Assembly (NCBI RefSeq): GCF_963678635.1
Contig: NC_087063.1
Span: 37,588,759-37,652,758 of the forward strand
Source of the DNA: Symsagittifera roscoffensis
Lineage: Eukaryota; Xenacoelomorpha; Acoela; Convolutidae
DNA: 64,000 bases
Direction: 5' to 3'
The notes beneath the pieces were generated by a model. It did no database searches. It saw nothing but the letters and a program-made list of their open reading frames with translations, and was not told the DNA's origin. The number at the start of each line of letters is the position of its first letter. Within the stretch, counting starts at the first letter, position 1. The translations under genes and the position numbers were made by a program. This document shows, piece after piece, positions 1-10,620 of the stretch.

Positions 1-844
1 TCTTAACCTAACCCCAAATTATCGAGGTTCACAATGTTCCTGGTGATTTTGGTGTTTGGACTTAGCAATTGGGAGCACCGACTCAAGTTTTAAGCTGAAT
101 GAGCACTATGTTTTCAAACATTTGAATTAACTTTTCTCATTTTTTATAAACCTTAGTTTCGGACCCAGTTTTGTATTTTTTGAGCCAGTTCGTGGCTACC
201 GTTGAAGTCACAGGAACATGGTGTATTTTTTGCTCTTTTTTTTGGTTTTTTGGTAAATTTGCCGAAAATTAGGGTAGGGATATCAACGAGTTTTTGTTCC
301 GCTAAAAGGAGTCTTTTCAGCTACAGGAGTCTTTTCCGTGAGTCTTTTCGTTGCATAACTCCCTTGACTATGCAACGGAAAATACTCGGAGAGCGTTTTG
401 GGCCTTTCTGTTGCAACAGATTTTTTTGAGCTGGTTAATGCTTTAATTATCCGGCCTTGTTGAAAAATTTGGTTTTGTAAGCTGTTCTTTTACCAAAAAT
501 ATTTGTCTAAGTGTCATTTTTAATTTCAATTTTTATGTCTATTCGGCCTAATAGGTTTCGCCTTTATTATATCGACTTAGTGGCCTATTATTGCGTTGTT
601 TGATGACCGAAAAAGGTTTTTTGAGGGTTTGTGTTCTGAGGGAAAAAAGATTTCAATTTTTTAGTGTGTAATGTTTTTGAATTTTCTTCGACATGAAGTG
701 TTACTGCTCAGATATTTTGGGCTTTGTTACCGCTAGTTATTAGCCTTGCAATAAACAAGAGTATTGCAATCCGGTACTAGACTTTTTCGCCGTAAATCAC
801 GTTGTTCACAAGACTCTGTGTTATAATTACAGTTCAAACAAGCA
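1..844. other. AT-rich non-coding stretch
   Basis: No exon or RNA gene was recognised. The stretch at about 540-600 (phrases such as CGGCCTAATAGG and TTAGTGGCCTATTA) resembles the interior of the retroposon-like copies at 3775-3850 and 40085-40160, so at least part of it is an old repeat. It is probably intron or upstream flank of the PIX gene. Confidence 0.4.
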
Positions 845-912
845 TTTGGTGTGGAGGTAGCAAAACTGCCTGCGACGACAAAGGCTTGTGTTTCGAATCC
901 GGCTCGCCTGAG
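845..912 (+). repeat. tRNA-like (SINE head) sequence
   Basis: A good Pol III B-box (GTTTCGAATCC, about 890-900) follows an A-box-like GGAGGTAGCAAAACTGCC. The arms do not fold into a convincing cloverleaf, so it reads as a tRNA-derived SINE head rather than a working tRNA. Similar B-box heads occur at 3575, 11404, 24775 and 25255. Confidence 0.4.
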
Positions 913-1089
913 GCCTGTTTTTTTTCAAACTAGAGTTTTTGTGCTTGTCCGTCTATTTAATTTTGTCGTCTTAGTTTCCGTAGTCCGACTTTCTTTTGAA
1001 GATGCAGCTTTCTTCTAAACAACGAAGCTCGACTTTCTTTTGGAGGTTCAGCTTTCTTCTAAAAACGTGTTTGTGGTGTAATAAGCTTC

Positions 1090-1200
1090 CATGGCTGAGT
1101 GGTTTATGGGTGAGACTAATAGTCTTTAGTTTGCAATCCGAGATTCAGCCGAATTTTTACTAATTTGAGGCTTTTTCTGATTGCACTCAGCTGCTTTTTG
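1090..1200 (+). repeat. SINE-like copy with tRNA Leu/Ser-type A box
   Basis: TGGCTGAGTGG is a near-perfect A box of the tRNA Leu/Ser type, but the B box is degraded. The tail (TTTTTACTAATTTGAGGCTT) matches the tail of the better copy at 11350-11450 (TTTTTGCTAATTCGAGGCTT), so the two belong to one SINE family. Confidence 0.55.
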
Positions 1201-2229
1201 CTGTGTTCTCGCTAGTGTTTGCGAAGCGCAGCCTTGCCTCTGTTTGTTATATTTTGTAGGAGTGTGTAAAAGATTGTAAGTTGTTTATCAAGACTAGATT
1301 AGTATTTGTGAATCTTGGTCAATCGGTTATTTTTAAATGTTTTCAATTTAACTGGTTCATCATTTTGGATTATCGATAGCTTTAAGTTCGAGAGATTTTC
1401 CATTTCGTAAGAGTGTTTATTGCAGGTGTTTACTAAATTTTTGAATCAAAATATTTAATTCTCTCCAATCATGATCATGATTCGTTGTTTACTATTGTAC
1501 ACCTATCTGTTTATTCAGTTTGACTGATCAGACACTTTTTTAGTATACCTGTAGTAAAGGTGGTTTCAAAAAATCTCGCTTTAGCCAAAGTTTTCTACAG
1601 ATCTATTGAGACCAGGAACCACGACAAGTATTAGACCAAAGTTGCACGATCGCATCCGGTCAAATATAGAAAGCGTGGCAAACGGACCAAGGTGCTTTAT
1701 CTGAAACTACTCTATGAATGTCCCATCTGATTGGGGCTGATCAGAAGAACTATTTGCTATTTATTGCTTTAGTTTAACCACCCAACAAAATGACTAAAAA
1801 TTGCGTTCTGAAAAAAATTGATTTGAGATTGTTTCCGTTGATGGATCCTCTGTCAGTTTTTGCATTGATTACTGTGTCCGGAAAATTTCGGCCACGTACA
1901 CAGTAACTGTTTGCTTTTTAAAAAAATCAAATTTATACTAATAAAATTGTACCAAAAATTGACTTAACTTTTCAACGCAATTTATGTGCACTTGATATGA
2001 AAATGATGGTAATTGAAATAAAATGTTTAAGGCTAACCGGGTCAGCCTAATGCTTATTTGTTTTAGCTTTTTTCCTGGTTATTTCTTGCTTATTAAGAAA
2101 CAACGAAGTGTTCAAGTTATCAGCTGTCATCGGCTTGTTGTGTGGCCGTCTGCTCTGCATTGAGCATAGTGTTTGTTATTAAATAGTATCCACTATATTC
2201 AGAGCCATGAACCTAGTGAATACTCTTAT
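1200..2229. other. non-coding, no recognisable feature
   Basis: Nothing convincing was found. A less AT-rich patch at 1590-1750 looks unique, but its longest open frame is broken by stops and does not match the DH-domain segment expected upstream of 6436. Confidence 0.4.
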
Positions 2230-2545
2230 ATAGGTCTTGATGATTTTTTTAATTTTTTTTAAATGAAAGGAAGGCAAACTCTTCAATCGAACAGCAAAAG
2301 CCTAAAGGTCACGAAAAACGTGATCGACTTTTAGCAATAAAATTTACTTATTGACCCAGTTTCTCAAATTGGGTTAATTTGAGCACAAATGTGTCAATCA
2401 TAAATTGCTCTTGAAATTTAAAGAGCTTTAAGGCCATCTTTTTTTTTTAAATTTTCAAACTCGAAAGTTTTATCAAAAACTGATTCAGTATTTTTTCAAA
2501 CTCGAAAGTTTTATCAAAAACTGATTCAGTATTTTGTCTAGTTTC
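2230..2545 (+). repeat. dispersed repeat, family D
   Basis: This is one of many diverged copies of a module of about 300-350 bp. Its recurring phrases are TAGGTCTTG.TGATTTTTT, AAAGGAAGGCAAACTC, GGTCACGAAAAACGTGAT and CCAGTTTTCTCAAATTGGGTT. Other copies lie at about 5220-5640, 10020-10600, 16580-16880, 19700-20080, 22290-23360, 25410-25840, 30820-31030 and 33820-34040. All are in the same orientation. Confidence 0.65.
2452..2533 (+). repeat. 41-bp tandem duplication
   Basis: CAAACTCGAAAGTTTTATCA and the bases after it occur twice, starting at 2456 and 2497. The two units are identical, so this is a recent slip within the family D copy. Confidence 0.85.
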
Positions 2546-3529
2546 TTTGCGTGCATGACTCTTTTCTAACTGTCTGTTGGCTATGTTTAAATGAATGGGA
2601 GAAAGAAGATAGCCCGCCCGACTTCTTCCGAAGGAGCTTCCCATACTCCATTAACCTTGATTTGATCTGTTTCCTCTCAATGCATCTATTGGTTGAATTT
2701 ATCTGTATTTTTTTCATTTCCCTCTGTAGCGGCGGAACTTAACTATTAACGCTTCGCTTCCACTGCTACTATTATGCTTTTTTTCTTACTCAGTTCAGTT
2801 TATGCCTGTCCTTTAATTTACCGATGTAGTCGTGCCATCATTAATTTGTAGATGACTAACATAAATCTGTTATCATAAGGTAGGTTACATTTTTTTGTGT
2901 CAATAAACGAAGAGTCTATCACTATCAAGGTCGTGTCAATTTTTTAAAGGAAAAAGTCTTGTTCATGCTTAGATTTTTTTTGCGGTTTGAATTTTTTCTA
3001 GTTCAATTTCAATCCACTTCCTTAAGTGAAAGCTAATTAAGCTCTTTAATAACAAAAACGCAAACTACTTTATTTTCAAAAATGGTCTTTATTTTCCCGG
3101 CGGAATAAAAATATACTTTTAGCACAGTTTTCTCTGATTAGACAAGTGATTACGCTTGCGAGAAAATCACTGAACCAGTTCATACTAGATAAACTTATGT
3201 CAACTCTTCCATTTCGTCAACCAACAGACATGTTTTAAGCATGTCTGCGTTTTAATTTCCAGTTGTTTTTGATTTTTTTTTCAATATTGCTTAATATTGC
3301 CAACTCCGATTTGATCTAATTTACTTTTTGATCTCTTTTTCTAGCTCTTTTGTGTTTGAAAGGTTTTGAATTCCAGTATATCGGCTCATTTGATTCATTT
3401 TGTGTTATTTGATGAATGAAAGTTTTCGATGCATGTGCGTGTTGAGAGAGTGAAGGAACGTTTTAAAATTTCAATCTCTTGTGGTATTTTGTTTCATTAT
3501 CTATTCAAATTTTTTAGCGTTCCCGGTCA
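2546..3529. other. non-coding, no recognisable feature
   Basis: AT-rich DNA with no exon-like island. The short open frames have no splice sites or family match. Confidence 0.4.
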
Positions 3530-4019
3530 TTTTATCCTGGAGGTAACAAATATGCCTGGAACGGCAATAGTCCTGGGTTTGAATCTGACCAGGACCTTTT
3601 TTTTCAAGCGGAAATTATTCTGTTTCAAATAATAGTGTAGGTCAATTCTTTGTCTGTTTTCGGCTTAGTTGTCACATCTTGGCGTCGTTTTTTGCTGCTC
3701 GAATTTTTCTTTTATGTTGCTTTGAGTGTTTGATTTACTCCTACATTTAGTATTTCCTTCGTTTTTTTTTCGCTTAAAAATTTTTTTCGGCCCAATTTAT
3801 TTTGGCCTAGTTCTTAGCGTAGTGGCCGAATTTTTGGTTGTTTCAAGCAAAATCTTAGAGCACTCCACTCCGCAGTTTTCTGTTTCTGGAAATGTTTTCA
3901 TTTTTTAGCAAAATTTTTTTTTCTATGAAATTTTACTGATTTTCAAAAAGGTTAACAACGCAAAAACGCTTTTTCTACTGTGTGCCTGCATACTCCCTTA
4001 GTCTCTTTTTACTTTACCC
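3530..4019 (+). repeat. retroposon-like repeat, family E
   Basis: A tRNA-like head (GGAGGTAACAAATATGCCTG, with the B-box-like GGGTTTGAATCTGAC) is followed by a long T-rich body. Head and body align with 39822-40440, sharing CTGGAGGTAAC, CCTGGGTTTGAATCTGA, TATTCTGTTTCAAA and TTTTTTT.GGCC. A fragment of the same head occurs at about 5128-5165. Confidence 0.6.
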
Positions 4020-5115
4020 CTCTATCTAAAGCCTTCGAAAAAGTCTGTGGGTAGAATATTTGACCAGTGTTTTTTATTTCGTTTTTCAAAAACTACCCCT
4101 CCATTCTGAGTTTTTGGTTGCAATGAATAGAACGGTTTTGAAAAGCTCCCCTGCATTCGCCCAAATTTTTTAAACATTTAATCGTTTTGTGAATATTCTG
4201 GAAAACGAAGCTCTCAAATCTGATGTCGTGGGTTCAATGGAGATGAAGGGTAGTGAAAAGCTACCCTGTTTTAGCGGATACTGACAATGGTCTTCGCACA
4301 AAAAGTTATCGCCCTCGGAAAAGTCAAGTTTTCGATTTTTTTAACCGTTTTTTTAATTTTTTTCTGACTTTTCTCATTGCTCAAAAACTACATCGTCATA
4401 TCTGAGATTATAGGTTCAATTCAAAGAATGGGTTGTGGGAAGCTTTTTTTTGCTTATGTGACTACGCTCAATTTTTTGACACCAAAGTTATGTCCCTCGG
4501 AAAAGTCAAAATTTTGAACTTCTGACTGTTTTTTTCTTTTCTCGAGAACAATCCTCGGAAATCTGAGATTTTGAGTTCAATTGAAATTATTGGTGGCGTG
4601 TCTCTTCTGCATAAGCGGCTATGTCCTAATATCTCACACAAAAAGCAATGATTCTCGAAATGTCCAATTTTCGAATTGTTGACCTTTGTTTGATTTTGAG
4701 TAGAACTATCCTGCCAAATCTAATATCATAGTTTTAATTAAAACTACAGCTTGTAGAAGACCTACATTTATAATGAGCCCATTTTTTAAAGAAAAAATCA
4801 TGGCCTTCAAATAGTTGAAAAATGAGCGTTTTTGAATTTTTTTTTGAATTTACGCGAGAACTACCGTGTCAATTCTCAAGTTAGGTGCTCAATCGAGAAA
4901 CTCGGTCTTTGGAATTTTCTCTGCTTAAGTGGCCACAACCTACTTTTGCAAAAAAAGTTATCAATTTTGGAAAGTCTTTTAACCGTTTTTTAGAACTTGA
5001 CCGTTTTTTTAAAGAATTTTTTTGAGTTTTCCTAATATTTGCACAATCAAATCTGAGATGAAAAGTTCAATTTAAAGAACCGGTTGCAATCATTGTTCAT
5101 GTAGAAGCGGCCACG
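4020..5115 (+). repeat. degenerate tandem array, unit about 165-170 bp
   Basis: Six to seven diverged units share an ordered set of phrases: GAGAACTA.CC, AAATCTGAGAT, GGTTCAATTGAAAG, GCATAAGCGGCTATGTC, ACAAAAAGTTATCGCCCTCG, then GAAAAGTCAA and a T-run. Related decayed units occur at 37630-38274. This family differs from the satellite inside the Helitron-like elements. Confidence 0.7.
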
Positions 5116-5119
5116 TCTT

Positions 5120-5640
5120 GTTCATGTAGAAACGTCTTAGGTTTGAATCTGGTTACGACCTGCTTTTTGTTTGTCTGCTAATGTTTTGTCGGTTTAGTTG
5201 CCATACCGTGGATGTTTCTTGTACTGTAAGTGATTTAAAGTAATGAACGTAGTGAAGGCTTTTATGTAGGTCGTGCTGATTTTTTAGTTTTTTTTCACGA
5301 AAGTCTCTAATAACTACAGATGTGCATTCATACATATTGCTGAATTTATGAATGCAGATAGGTATATATGCACTTTTTGAGTTCAATTGAAATTCATATG
5401 CTAAAAGTGACGTAAATAGCATTCTCCAAATACGAAGGTGGAATTGGAGCAAAAAACTGTGAACGATTTCTAGTTTCAAAAATGGAGTTTAAGTTTTAGA
5501 TTTACAGCGGAATAAAAACTTTACCTGTTCGTCCAGTTTTCTCAAGCTGGGTTATTGTTATCAACAAAGCGGCAATCATAAGTCATTTTAGAAATTCAAA
5601 GAGTTTAAAGGGCGACTATTTTGTCTCTCACGAAGTGAGT
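5120..5640 (+). repeat. dispersed repeat, family D with fused head
   Basis: A B-box-like fragment (TTAGGTTTGAATCTGGTTAC) leads into a family D copy. The part 5320-5470 is closely shared with 33890-34030, for example CACTTTTTGAGTTCAATTG. Confidence 0.6.
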
Positions 5641-5759
5641 GTTTTTTTAATGTTTACTTGCGTTCATTGCTCTTTTCCGATCTTGGTTTTTTTCCTGTAA
5701 GTTTAAATTTACTAATTCAGTTTTTTAAATTTCTTTATTTGATTTTTTTGCTGAAATTT

Positions 5760-5924
5760 TTTTTTGCCTCATATGTTTCCATAATTATGGCCGTTGAAAT
5801 TTTTCAAAATGTTTTCATTTTTTCCGACATCTGGCTTTACTTTGATTTTTTGACTGCTAGCTTGAAATGCTATGTTAGTGTGATATCGCAACTGGGGCGA
5901 AGCTCATTTTCGCCTCTGAGTAAT
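5760..5924 (+). repeat. 3' tail of a retroposon-like element
   Basis: The segment ending GCGAAGCTCATTTTCGCCTC aligns with the tail of the family E copy at 40360-40430 (CTCCGGTTCGCCTC) and with 17020-17050. Each tail runs into an ATT-rich tract. Confidence 0.5.
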
Positions 5925-6111
5925 TATTATCATTTTTATTATTATTATTATGATTATTTTTATTATTATTATTATTATTATTATGATTTTTATTATTATT
6001 ATTATGATTTTTATTATTATGATTATTATTGAGGTTGTTGTTATTAGTATTATGATTATTATTATTATTATTTTTATTATTATTATTTTTATGATTATTA
6101 TTATGATTATG

Positions 6112-6143
<32 letters not shown>

Positions 6144-6144
6144 G

Positions 6145-6202
<58 letters not shown>

Positions 6203-6225
6203 TATTATGATTATGATTATTATTG
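5925..6225 (+). repeat. (ATT)n/(ATG)n microsatellite
   Basis: About 300 bp of almost pure ATT triplets with interspersed ATG triplets. Poly-Ile, Tyr/Asp and Asn frames across it are artefacts. It begins directly after the retroposon tail at 5924. Confidence 0.95.
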
Positions 6226-6435
6226 TTTGTTTCGATCATTAAATCAAGGGAGTCGAATTGAACATATTGAAGATCTTTCAGCCTTGATTGAAGTTCTCAA
6301 AACGTTAGTCTAAACTAATTTAGAGCGAAGATTTATTATATTATAGTATTAGATTAGCAACAAGCTCATGCCTAATTGCTGTTACTTGTAGATCTATTTT
6401 CCTATTCGCTTTCTTATGCATCTGTGCTTGTTTAG

Positions 6436-6495
6436 GACTCGCATCCTGACTACAATCAGCTCACAGAAGCAATCCGATTGTCCGACAAACTAGTG
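6436..6495 (+). CDS. ARHGEF7: PIX Rho-GEF, exon 1 in window (end of DH domain)
   Basis: This 20-codon exon sits between the acceptor TTGTTTAG and the donor GTGAGC, phase 0 at both ends. It encodes SHPDYNQLTEAIRL, the helix near the end of a Dbl-homology domain that in PIX proteins follows the ERHMEDYHPD-type segment. PIX proteins (alpha/beta-PIX, Cool) are guanine nucleotide exchange factors for Rac and Cdc42 that bind PAK through an SH3 domain and GIT scaffolds through a C-terminal motif at focal adhesions. The assignment rests mainly on the downstream exons, which follow vertebrate PIX in order. Upstream exons (SH3 and most of DH) were not found in 1-6435 and probably lie outside the window. 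Confidence 0.8.
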
Positions 6496-6621
6496 GTGAG
6501 CATTCAACAAATTATATAGCTATATTCCAACATGATTTTTTTCATCTTGAACGGTTCTCAAATTATCATAAATTTTAAACGAAAATTTTAGTACAATTGG
6601 TGGCGTGTCACGGAGCCGAAT

Positions 6622-6715
6622 ACCCGGATAGCCGAAAAATAAATTTGTTCCCGGACAGCCGAAAAATAAATTCGTTCCCGGATAGCCGAAAAATAAGTTC
6701 GTTCCCGGATAGCTG
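6622..6715 (+). repeat. 27-bp minisatellite, about 3.5 units
   Basis: The unit CCCGGATAGCCGAAAAATAA plus ATTCGTT repeats with one or two changes per unit. It is an amplification of the inner part of the left terminal repeat of the surrounding element. Confidence 0.9.
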
Positions 6716-6811
6716 AAATTTTGGGTCTACTTAGCAATTACCTCCCTTCTGCCCCCTTACCCATTTCTTAATTGGGGAGGGGGAGAGATTCGTTACTAGG
6801 TACCATAGGGG

Positions 6812-7160
6812 CAGGGTGGCCACTTGGTATCTTTTTAGATACTGGTATCTAAAAGTCACTATTTGGTATCTTTTTTTACGTAAGTATCTATTTTCAGACG
6901 TGAATGGGAAAGTGCAGGGCAACCAGGACTCTCAACAATTTTTGGATTTGTTGCGTAATATTTTCGATCAATTTTCAACTTTTCCCCCAGTTTTTTTGTG
7001 TCCTAAAAAAAAAGGTCGTCGGACCTAAAAAAAAAAAAGGTCGTCGGACCTAAAAAAAAAAAAAAGGTCGGACCTAAAAAAAAAAAGGTCGTCGGCTGCC
7101 AAGGTCTGTAGACACCCTGAATGAGGTATCTTTTTTATTCCCAACCAAGTGGCCACCCTG
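6812..7160. mobile_element. non-autonomous hAT element (349 bp) with perfect 8-bp TSD
   Basis: The 16-bp terminal inverted repeat CAGGGTGGCCACTTGG is perfect at both ends. It is flanked by identical 8-bp target duplications CATAGGGG (6804-6811 and 7161-7168), as expected for the hAT superfamily. The inside is non-coding and carries an internal array (GGTCGTCGGACC plus A-runs, about 7012-7095). There is no transposase, so any movement would need an autonomous relative. Confidence 0.9.
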
Positions 7161-8498
7161 CATAGGGGTGAAAGAGATTCTACAAACTTACTTAAAAACC
7201 TTGTTTTCATTGTTTTCATTACCCTTTCTCTACCCTTTGTTTCGGTACCCTTTCTCTACCCATCCCCCCCCCACACACACACACACTTAGTCCGATCATT
7301 CTTCCTTCCCATTCCCTTCCCCCTCCCAATTACTTCCTCTGACTACCCACATTTACCCCCACCATGCCCCCCCGTTTTTGGGATTTTTTGAAAAAATTTT
7401 GACCAAAAAATTCCGTTTTTCAGCGCGTGCTCCCCTTTAAAATTAGCATATACTGAAAAATTTTAGGGTTTCTCGGCCGAAAATGGATATCATAAAACAT
7501 ACCAAAGAGGGACCCTTTGGTTGTTGAGGGGTTCAAATCCCTGTAGTAGTCGGACTTTTGCTATTAATTAATTCAATGAGAGCAAAAGTATTAACCAATC
7601 AAATCTCTTAAAAATGTTCGGAATTTTGTTAGCTGTAACAGGCTGCGCATTTTGTCCAATCAGAATGCGTCTCAAAATTTTCGACTATCCGGGAAAGCGG
7701 CTCCGTGGGTATGCACCTGTAAAATTGCGGCTTTTATTTGAGGACATCTTTTAATTTCTTGAAACAATGCTTCTCTAAATTGAGGGCCTCCTAATTGGAG
7801 GTGATGGCTTTTGAGAAAATACGGTATTAGATGTTTTTGATTTGCGGCCTAGGAAATTAGACGATAAGCAAATTAGACGGATACTACAAAAATAAATTAG
7901 ACATAGACTTACAGATCTTGGATTTTAGACGAAAAAGCTATGAAAAGGAAAGGACCAACAAAATTTTTTTCTTAAGAGTCAAGTTTCACAAATACAAAAA
8001 GAACATAAAATGTCAATACCTATAAAAACAATTAGTTTAAATGAACATAAAATGTCAAATCTGAATATTACAGGAGAGTTTTGAATTGAATAAATTATGC
8101 ATGATTGACTTGTAAAGTTTTTGGCCACCGAAATTGAACTGTTGTCTACAAACAATTTTATTTTTCTTACGCAATTTGTGTGCAAACAAAGTTAATTTCT
8201 CTCACTTTCGTCTATTTTCTCACAATTGCAGTTTTGCAAAACCGTCTAATTTCCTTTTAAGTACCTCCGTCTAATTTGCTTATCGTCTAATTTCTCAGCC
8301 CTCTTTTGATTTGTTCAGTTCTTTTGGATTAAACGCAAATCGAAATCCAGCTCGCCATCGTATCTGTTTTTAAGCGTGTAATGCTAATTTTTCGATACTT
8401 TATAGCCAACATAATTGATTGATTATCAAGCCTAGAACATGGCGATGCTTCGTGATTAAGAACTGTTGGTAGGAGTTTGAGTTTGGGCTCTGTTTAAG

Positions 8499-8672
8499 AA
8501 TGAGCTGGAGGAAGTGCGTGGTCTGAAAGAGAGGGAGATGGAGATTCTCTCTGCTCGTATGGACAACTGGCCCCGCCCCATAAATGATCCAGCCACAGCC
8601 AACGCTCCTCTATCAGCGATCGGACCAGTTTTGAGCATGGCAGCCGTATGGACCACGAAGCCAAATTCATCT
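8499..8672 (+). CDS. ARHGEF7: PIX Rho-GEF, exon 2 (DH end to PH start)
   Basis: The acceptor CTGTTTAAG precedes 58 codons in phase 0, and the donor GTAAGA follows. The peptide RGLKEREMEILSARMDNWPR corresponds to the helix leaving the DH domain and the DH-PH linker of PIX (RKRKELELQILTEPIRNWEG in vertebrates as I recall it). The following SAIGPVLSMAAVW fits the first PH strand. A stop codon lies upstream in this frame, so the acceptor at 8498 is well constrained. Open frames in the other phases here are shadows. Confidence 0.88.
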
Positions 8673-9240
8673 GTAAGAACTTCACATCTGCATCAATGCT
8701 ATTTAGTTTATATGAGTGTACATTCCTTAGTGTGCCTTTTGCCATTTACATTGCAAGTTGGATCATGAATATCATCTTAGCCGTGTTATCTGCTGAATTA
8801 AAAAAAAATCACTCTCTGGTGATACATTTTTGTAACAATAGTGGCACGTGAGAACCAAACCAAGAACCTTTTATTAGATTCTTTGGTTTTCAAATACCGA
8901 TTTTGTCTTTTTTGAGCTATATTTTCCCTATTATTGCAACCCATTAATATCAGATAAGAATAAGTCGATTGATCGCAAATATGGTCCTGTCATATTAATT
9001 TCAAAATTTGTTGATAGCGTTAAATATGTACGAAGTGTTTTTATTACTGCGAAAAGTCCTGTTGCTCACACTCATTTTAAAATTTAGACGGTTTGACTGG
9101 CGATTTTACAAAAGCTCAAATGTGAATCCATTTTACAAAGGAAAGAAAAGAAAGCTCACAATAAACTAAAATGGAAACGGCTCGAAAAACTCGCGCGACT
9201 CACTTTTAAGTTTAGTAAGCTGAAAGTTTTGCCGTTTTAG

Positions 9241-9327
9241 AGTCTGGCAGAAAGCTACCTCCTGATGTTCACTGACTATGTGGTGATAGTTCAACCTACA
9301 CCGGATCCGAAATGCTATAAGTGCCAA
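9241..9327 (+). CDS. ARHGEF7: PIX Rho-GEF, exon 3 (PH strands)
   Basis: This 29-codon exon is bounded by the acceptor GCCGTTTTAG and a GTAATA donor, phase 0 at both ends. It encodes ESYLLMFTDYVVIV, matching the ERYLLLFPNLLLML strand pair in the PIX PH domain, which binds membrane phosphoinositides. It was too short for simple ORF detection and was found by phase and homology. Confidence 0.85.
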
Positions 9328-9439
9328 GTAATAGAGTATTTTATTCGATGCGATATTAAACGGTATTAAAAAGCGATGTTGATTTTTAGTCTTCAGTCTC
9401 CCATCCCAAATTATCCCATATCAGTATATTCCAGTGGAA

Positions 9440-9720
9440 ATAATACTGTAAACAGTATCGGATTTAGGAGGGTGGATTCCCCTCCTCTCTCTATCGGTGA
9501 ATTGACCCCTTGACGACCAAAAAGGTCCCAATTTTGGTAATATTATGTGACATAATTTTTGGCTGACCGACCCTAAGTTTTTCTAAAGGCGTTTTTGGCG
9601 ACAATACATTCTAATAGTGCGCGCGCTGAAAAAAATTTTTGGTCAAAACTTTCCAAAAAGTGCCTAAACTTTCCGTGGACTTTCAAATTTTTATGTCTTT
9701 TTCCCTTTTAGGTCCTACTG
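9440..9720 (-). mobile_element. fragment related to the hAT element at 38275
   Basis: Read on the minus strand, the phrases GCGCGCGC, the TTAGGGTCGGTC-like segment and the AAAAAGTGCC-type segment match the inside of 38275-38756 and 7370-7550. Neither terminal repeat is preserved. Confidence 0.5.
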
Positions 9721-9897
9721 CAAATTATAACGCACCAGAAAACTAAAGGCGTTCTGTGATAGGATATAGTTGATGCGTTTATAGTCTAAGGCAGTGGTTT
9801 ATAATGAGGAAGATTAATTTTTTTAAGCTCCTGAACAGTTCAGCAACGGTTTGCGTTAAAAAGCTCTGAATGTCATCAAATGTAAAACTGTTTCTAG

Positions 9898-9994
9898 CAC
9901 CTAATTGAGATGCGCGAGTTGGTGGCACATGCGAAGGATCCAGCTAGTGATGCAAAATCTAACCATTCTTCAAAATACCCTCTTATTCTCATCG
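9898..9994 (+). CDS. ARHGEF7: PIX Rho-GEF, exon 4 (PH strands)
   Basis: A 97-nt exon with acceptor TGTTTCTAG and donor GTTTGT, entering in phase 0 and leaving in phase 1. It encodes HLIEMRELVAHAKDPASD and then KYPLILI, which fit the mid-PH strands (GKLPTTGMTITKLED and NAFEIS in vertebrates). The split codon G|AT joins exactly to exon 5, which supports both boundaries. The middle residues (SDAKSNHSS) look like a loop insertion. Confidence 0.8.
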
Positions 9995-10019
9995 GTTTGT
10001 GAGTTCAATTTGACTTGAG

Positions 10020-10620
10020 AGTTAATGAACATAATGATTTTTCCTGTATTTAGGAATATGGTGTTTTTTTCAGAAAAAGTTTTAGAAATTGTTCACTCTT
10101 ATATTTGTTTTTCGCAATTCGATTTCTTTTTTCACTTGTCAACAGTTATTTTGAATTCATTTGCTTAAAGGCAGGAAAATTGCGCTCTACAACAAAAAGT
10201 GCTAATGAGGAAAATAAATACCTATGCACCCAGTTTTTTCTATTTGGGCTTATTTTAACGAAAAAAGTGCCAATTAGTATAGATTGTTGAAGTTCAAAGT
10301 CTTAAGTGAGTAGTTTCTCCTAAGTTCGAAAGTTGAAAATGATCAAAAGAAAGTAAATCCTTTAAATTCGGTATCGTTGAGTTCCTAAGAACGTTTCGAA
10401 CAGTATGTTGGGTATGTTTTAATATTTTAAGAGTCAATGAATGTAGTGAAACACTTACATAGCTCTTGTAATTTTTTGTTTTTAAGCAAAATTTTTTTAA
10501 AGCTGCTCTAATAAGTATATAAGAGCACTTTTTGAGTTCATTTCGAAGTAATTTGCAAAAAAAGAAGCTATACTACGATTTCCATATGTTTTTTTTTTGG
10601 AAATTTAGTTTAATTTTTAC
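10020..10620 (+). repeat. dispersed repeat, family D
   Basis: A diverged family D copy. TTCAGAAAAAGTTTTAGAAA, TTAAAGGCAGGAAAATTG and GTCAATGAATGTAGTGAA are recognisable, but the order is disturbed and two copies may overlap. Confidence 0.5.

Larger units (their letters stand above)
6599..7715. mobile_element. DNA-transposon-like element with imperfect terminal inverted repeats
   Basis: The left end (GGTG then CACGGAGCCG then CCCGGATAGCCG) is mirrored at the right end (CGACTATCCGGG, CGGCTCCGTG, CACC) on the opposite strand with conserved spacing. The inside holds a 27-bp minisatellite (6622-6715), a nested hAT element (6812-7160) and, at 7370-7550, a fragment similar to the hAT element at 38275. 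No clean target duplication is visible and there is no transposase. It lies in the intron between exons 1 and 2. Confidence 0.55.

Noticed and set aside
1560-1750. Less AT-rich patch as a possible upstream PIX exon
   Set aside because: Frames are short, splice sites are poor, and the peptide does not match the DH segment expected there.
5904-6239. Long poly-Ile, Tyr/Asp and Asn open frames on both strands
   Set aside because: They are translations of the ATT/ATG microsatellite, not genes.
10105-10290. Open frame with AGKLRSTTKS after an AG, resembling the GKLPTTG PH strand of PIX
   Set aside because: The segment is a family D repeat copy. Exon 4 at 9898-9994 fits the PH domain better, with correct phases on both sides.
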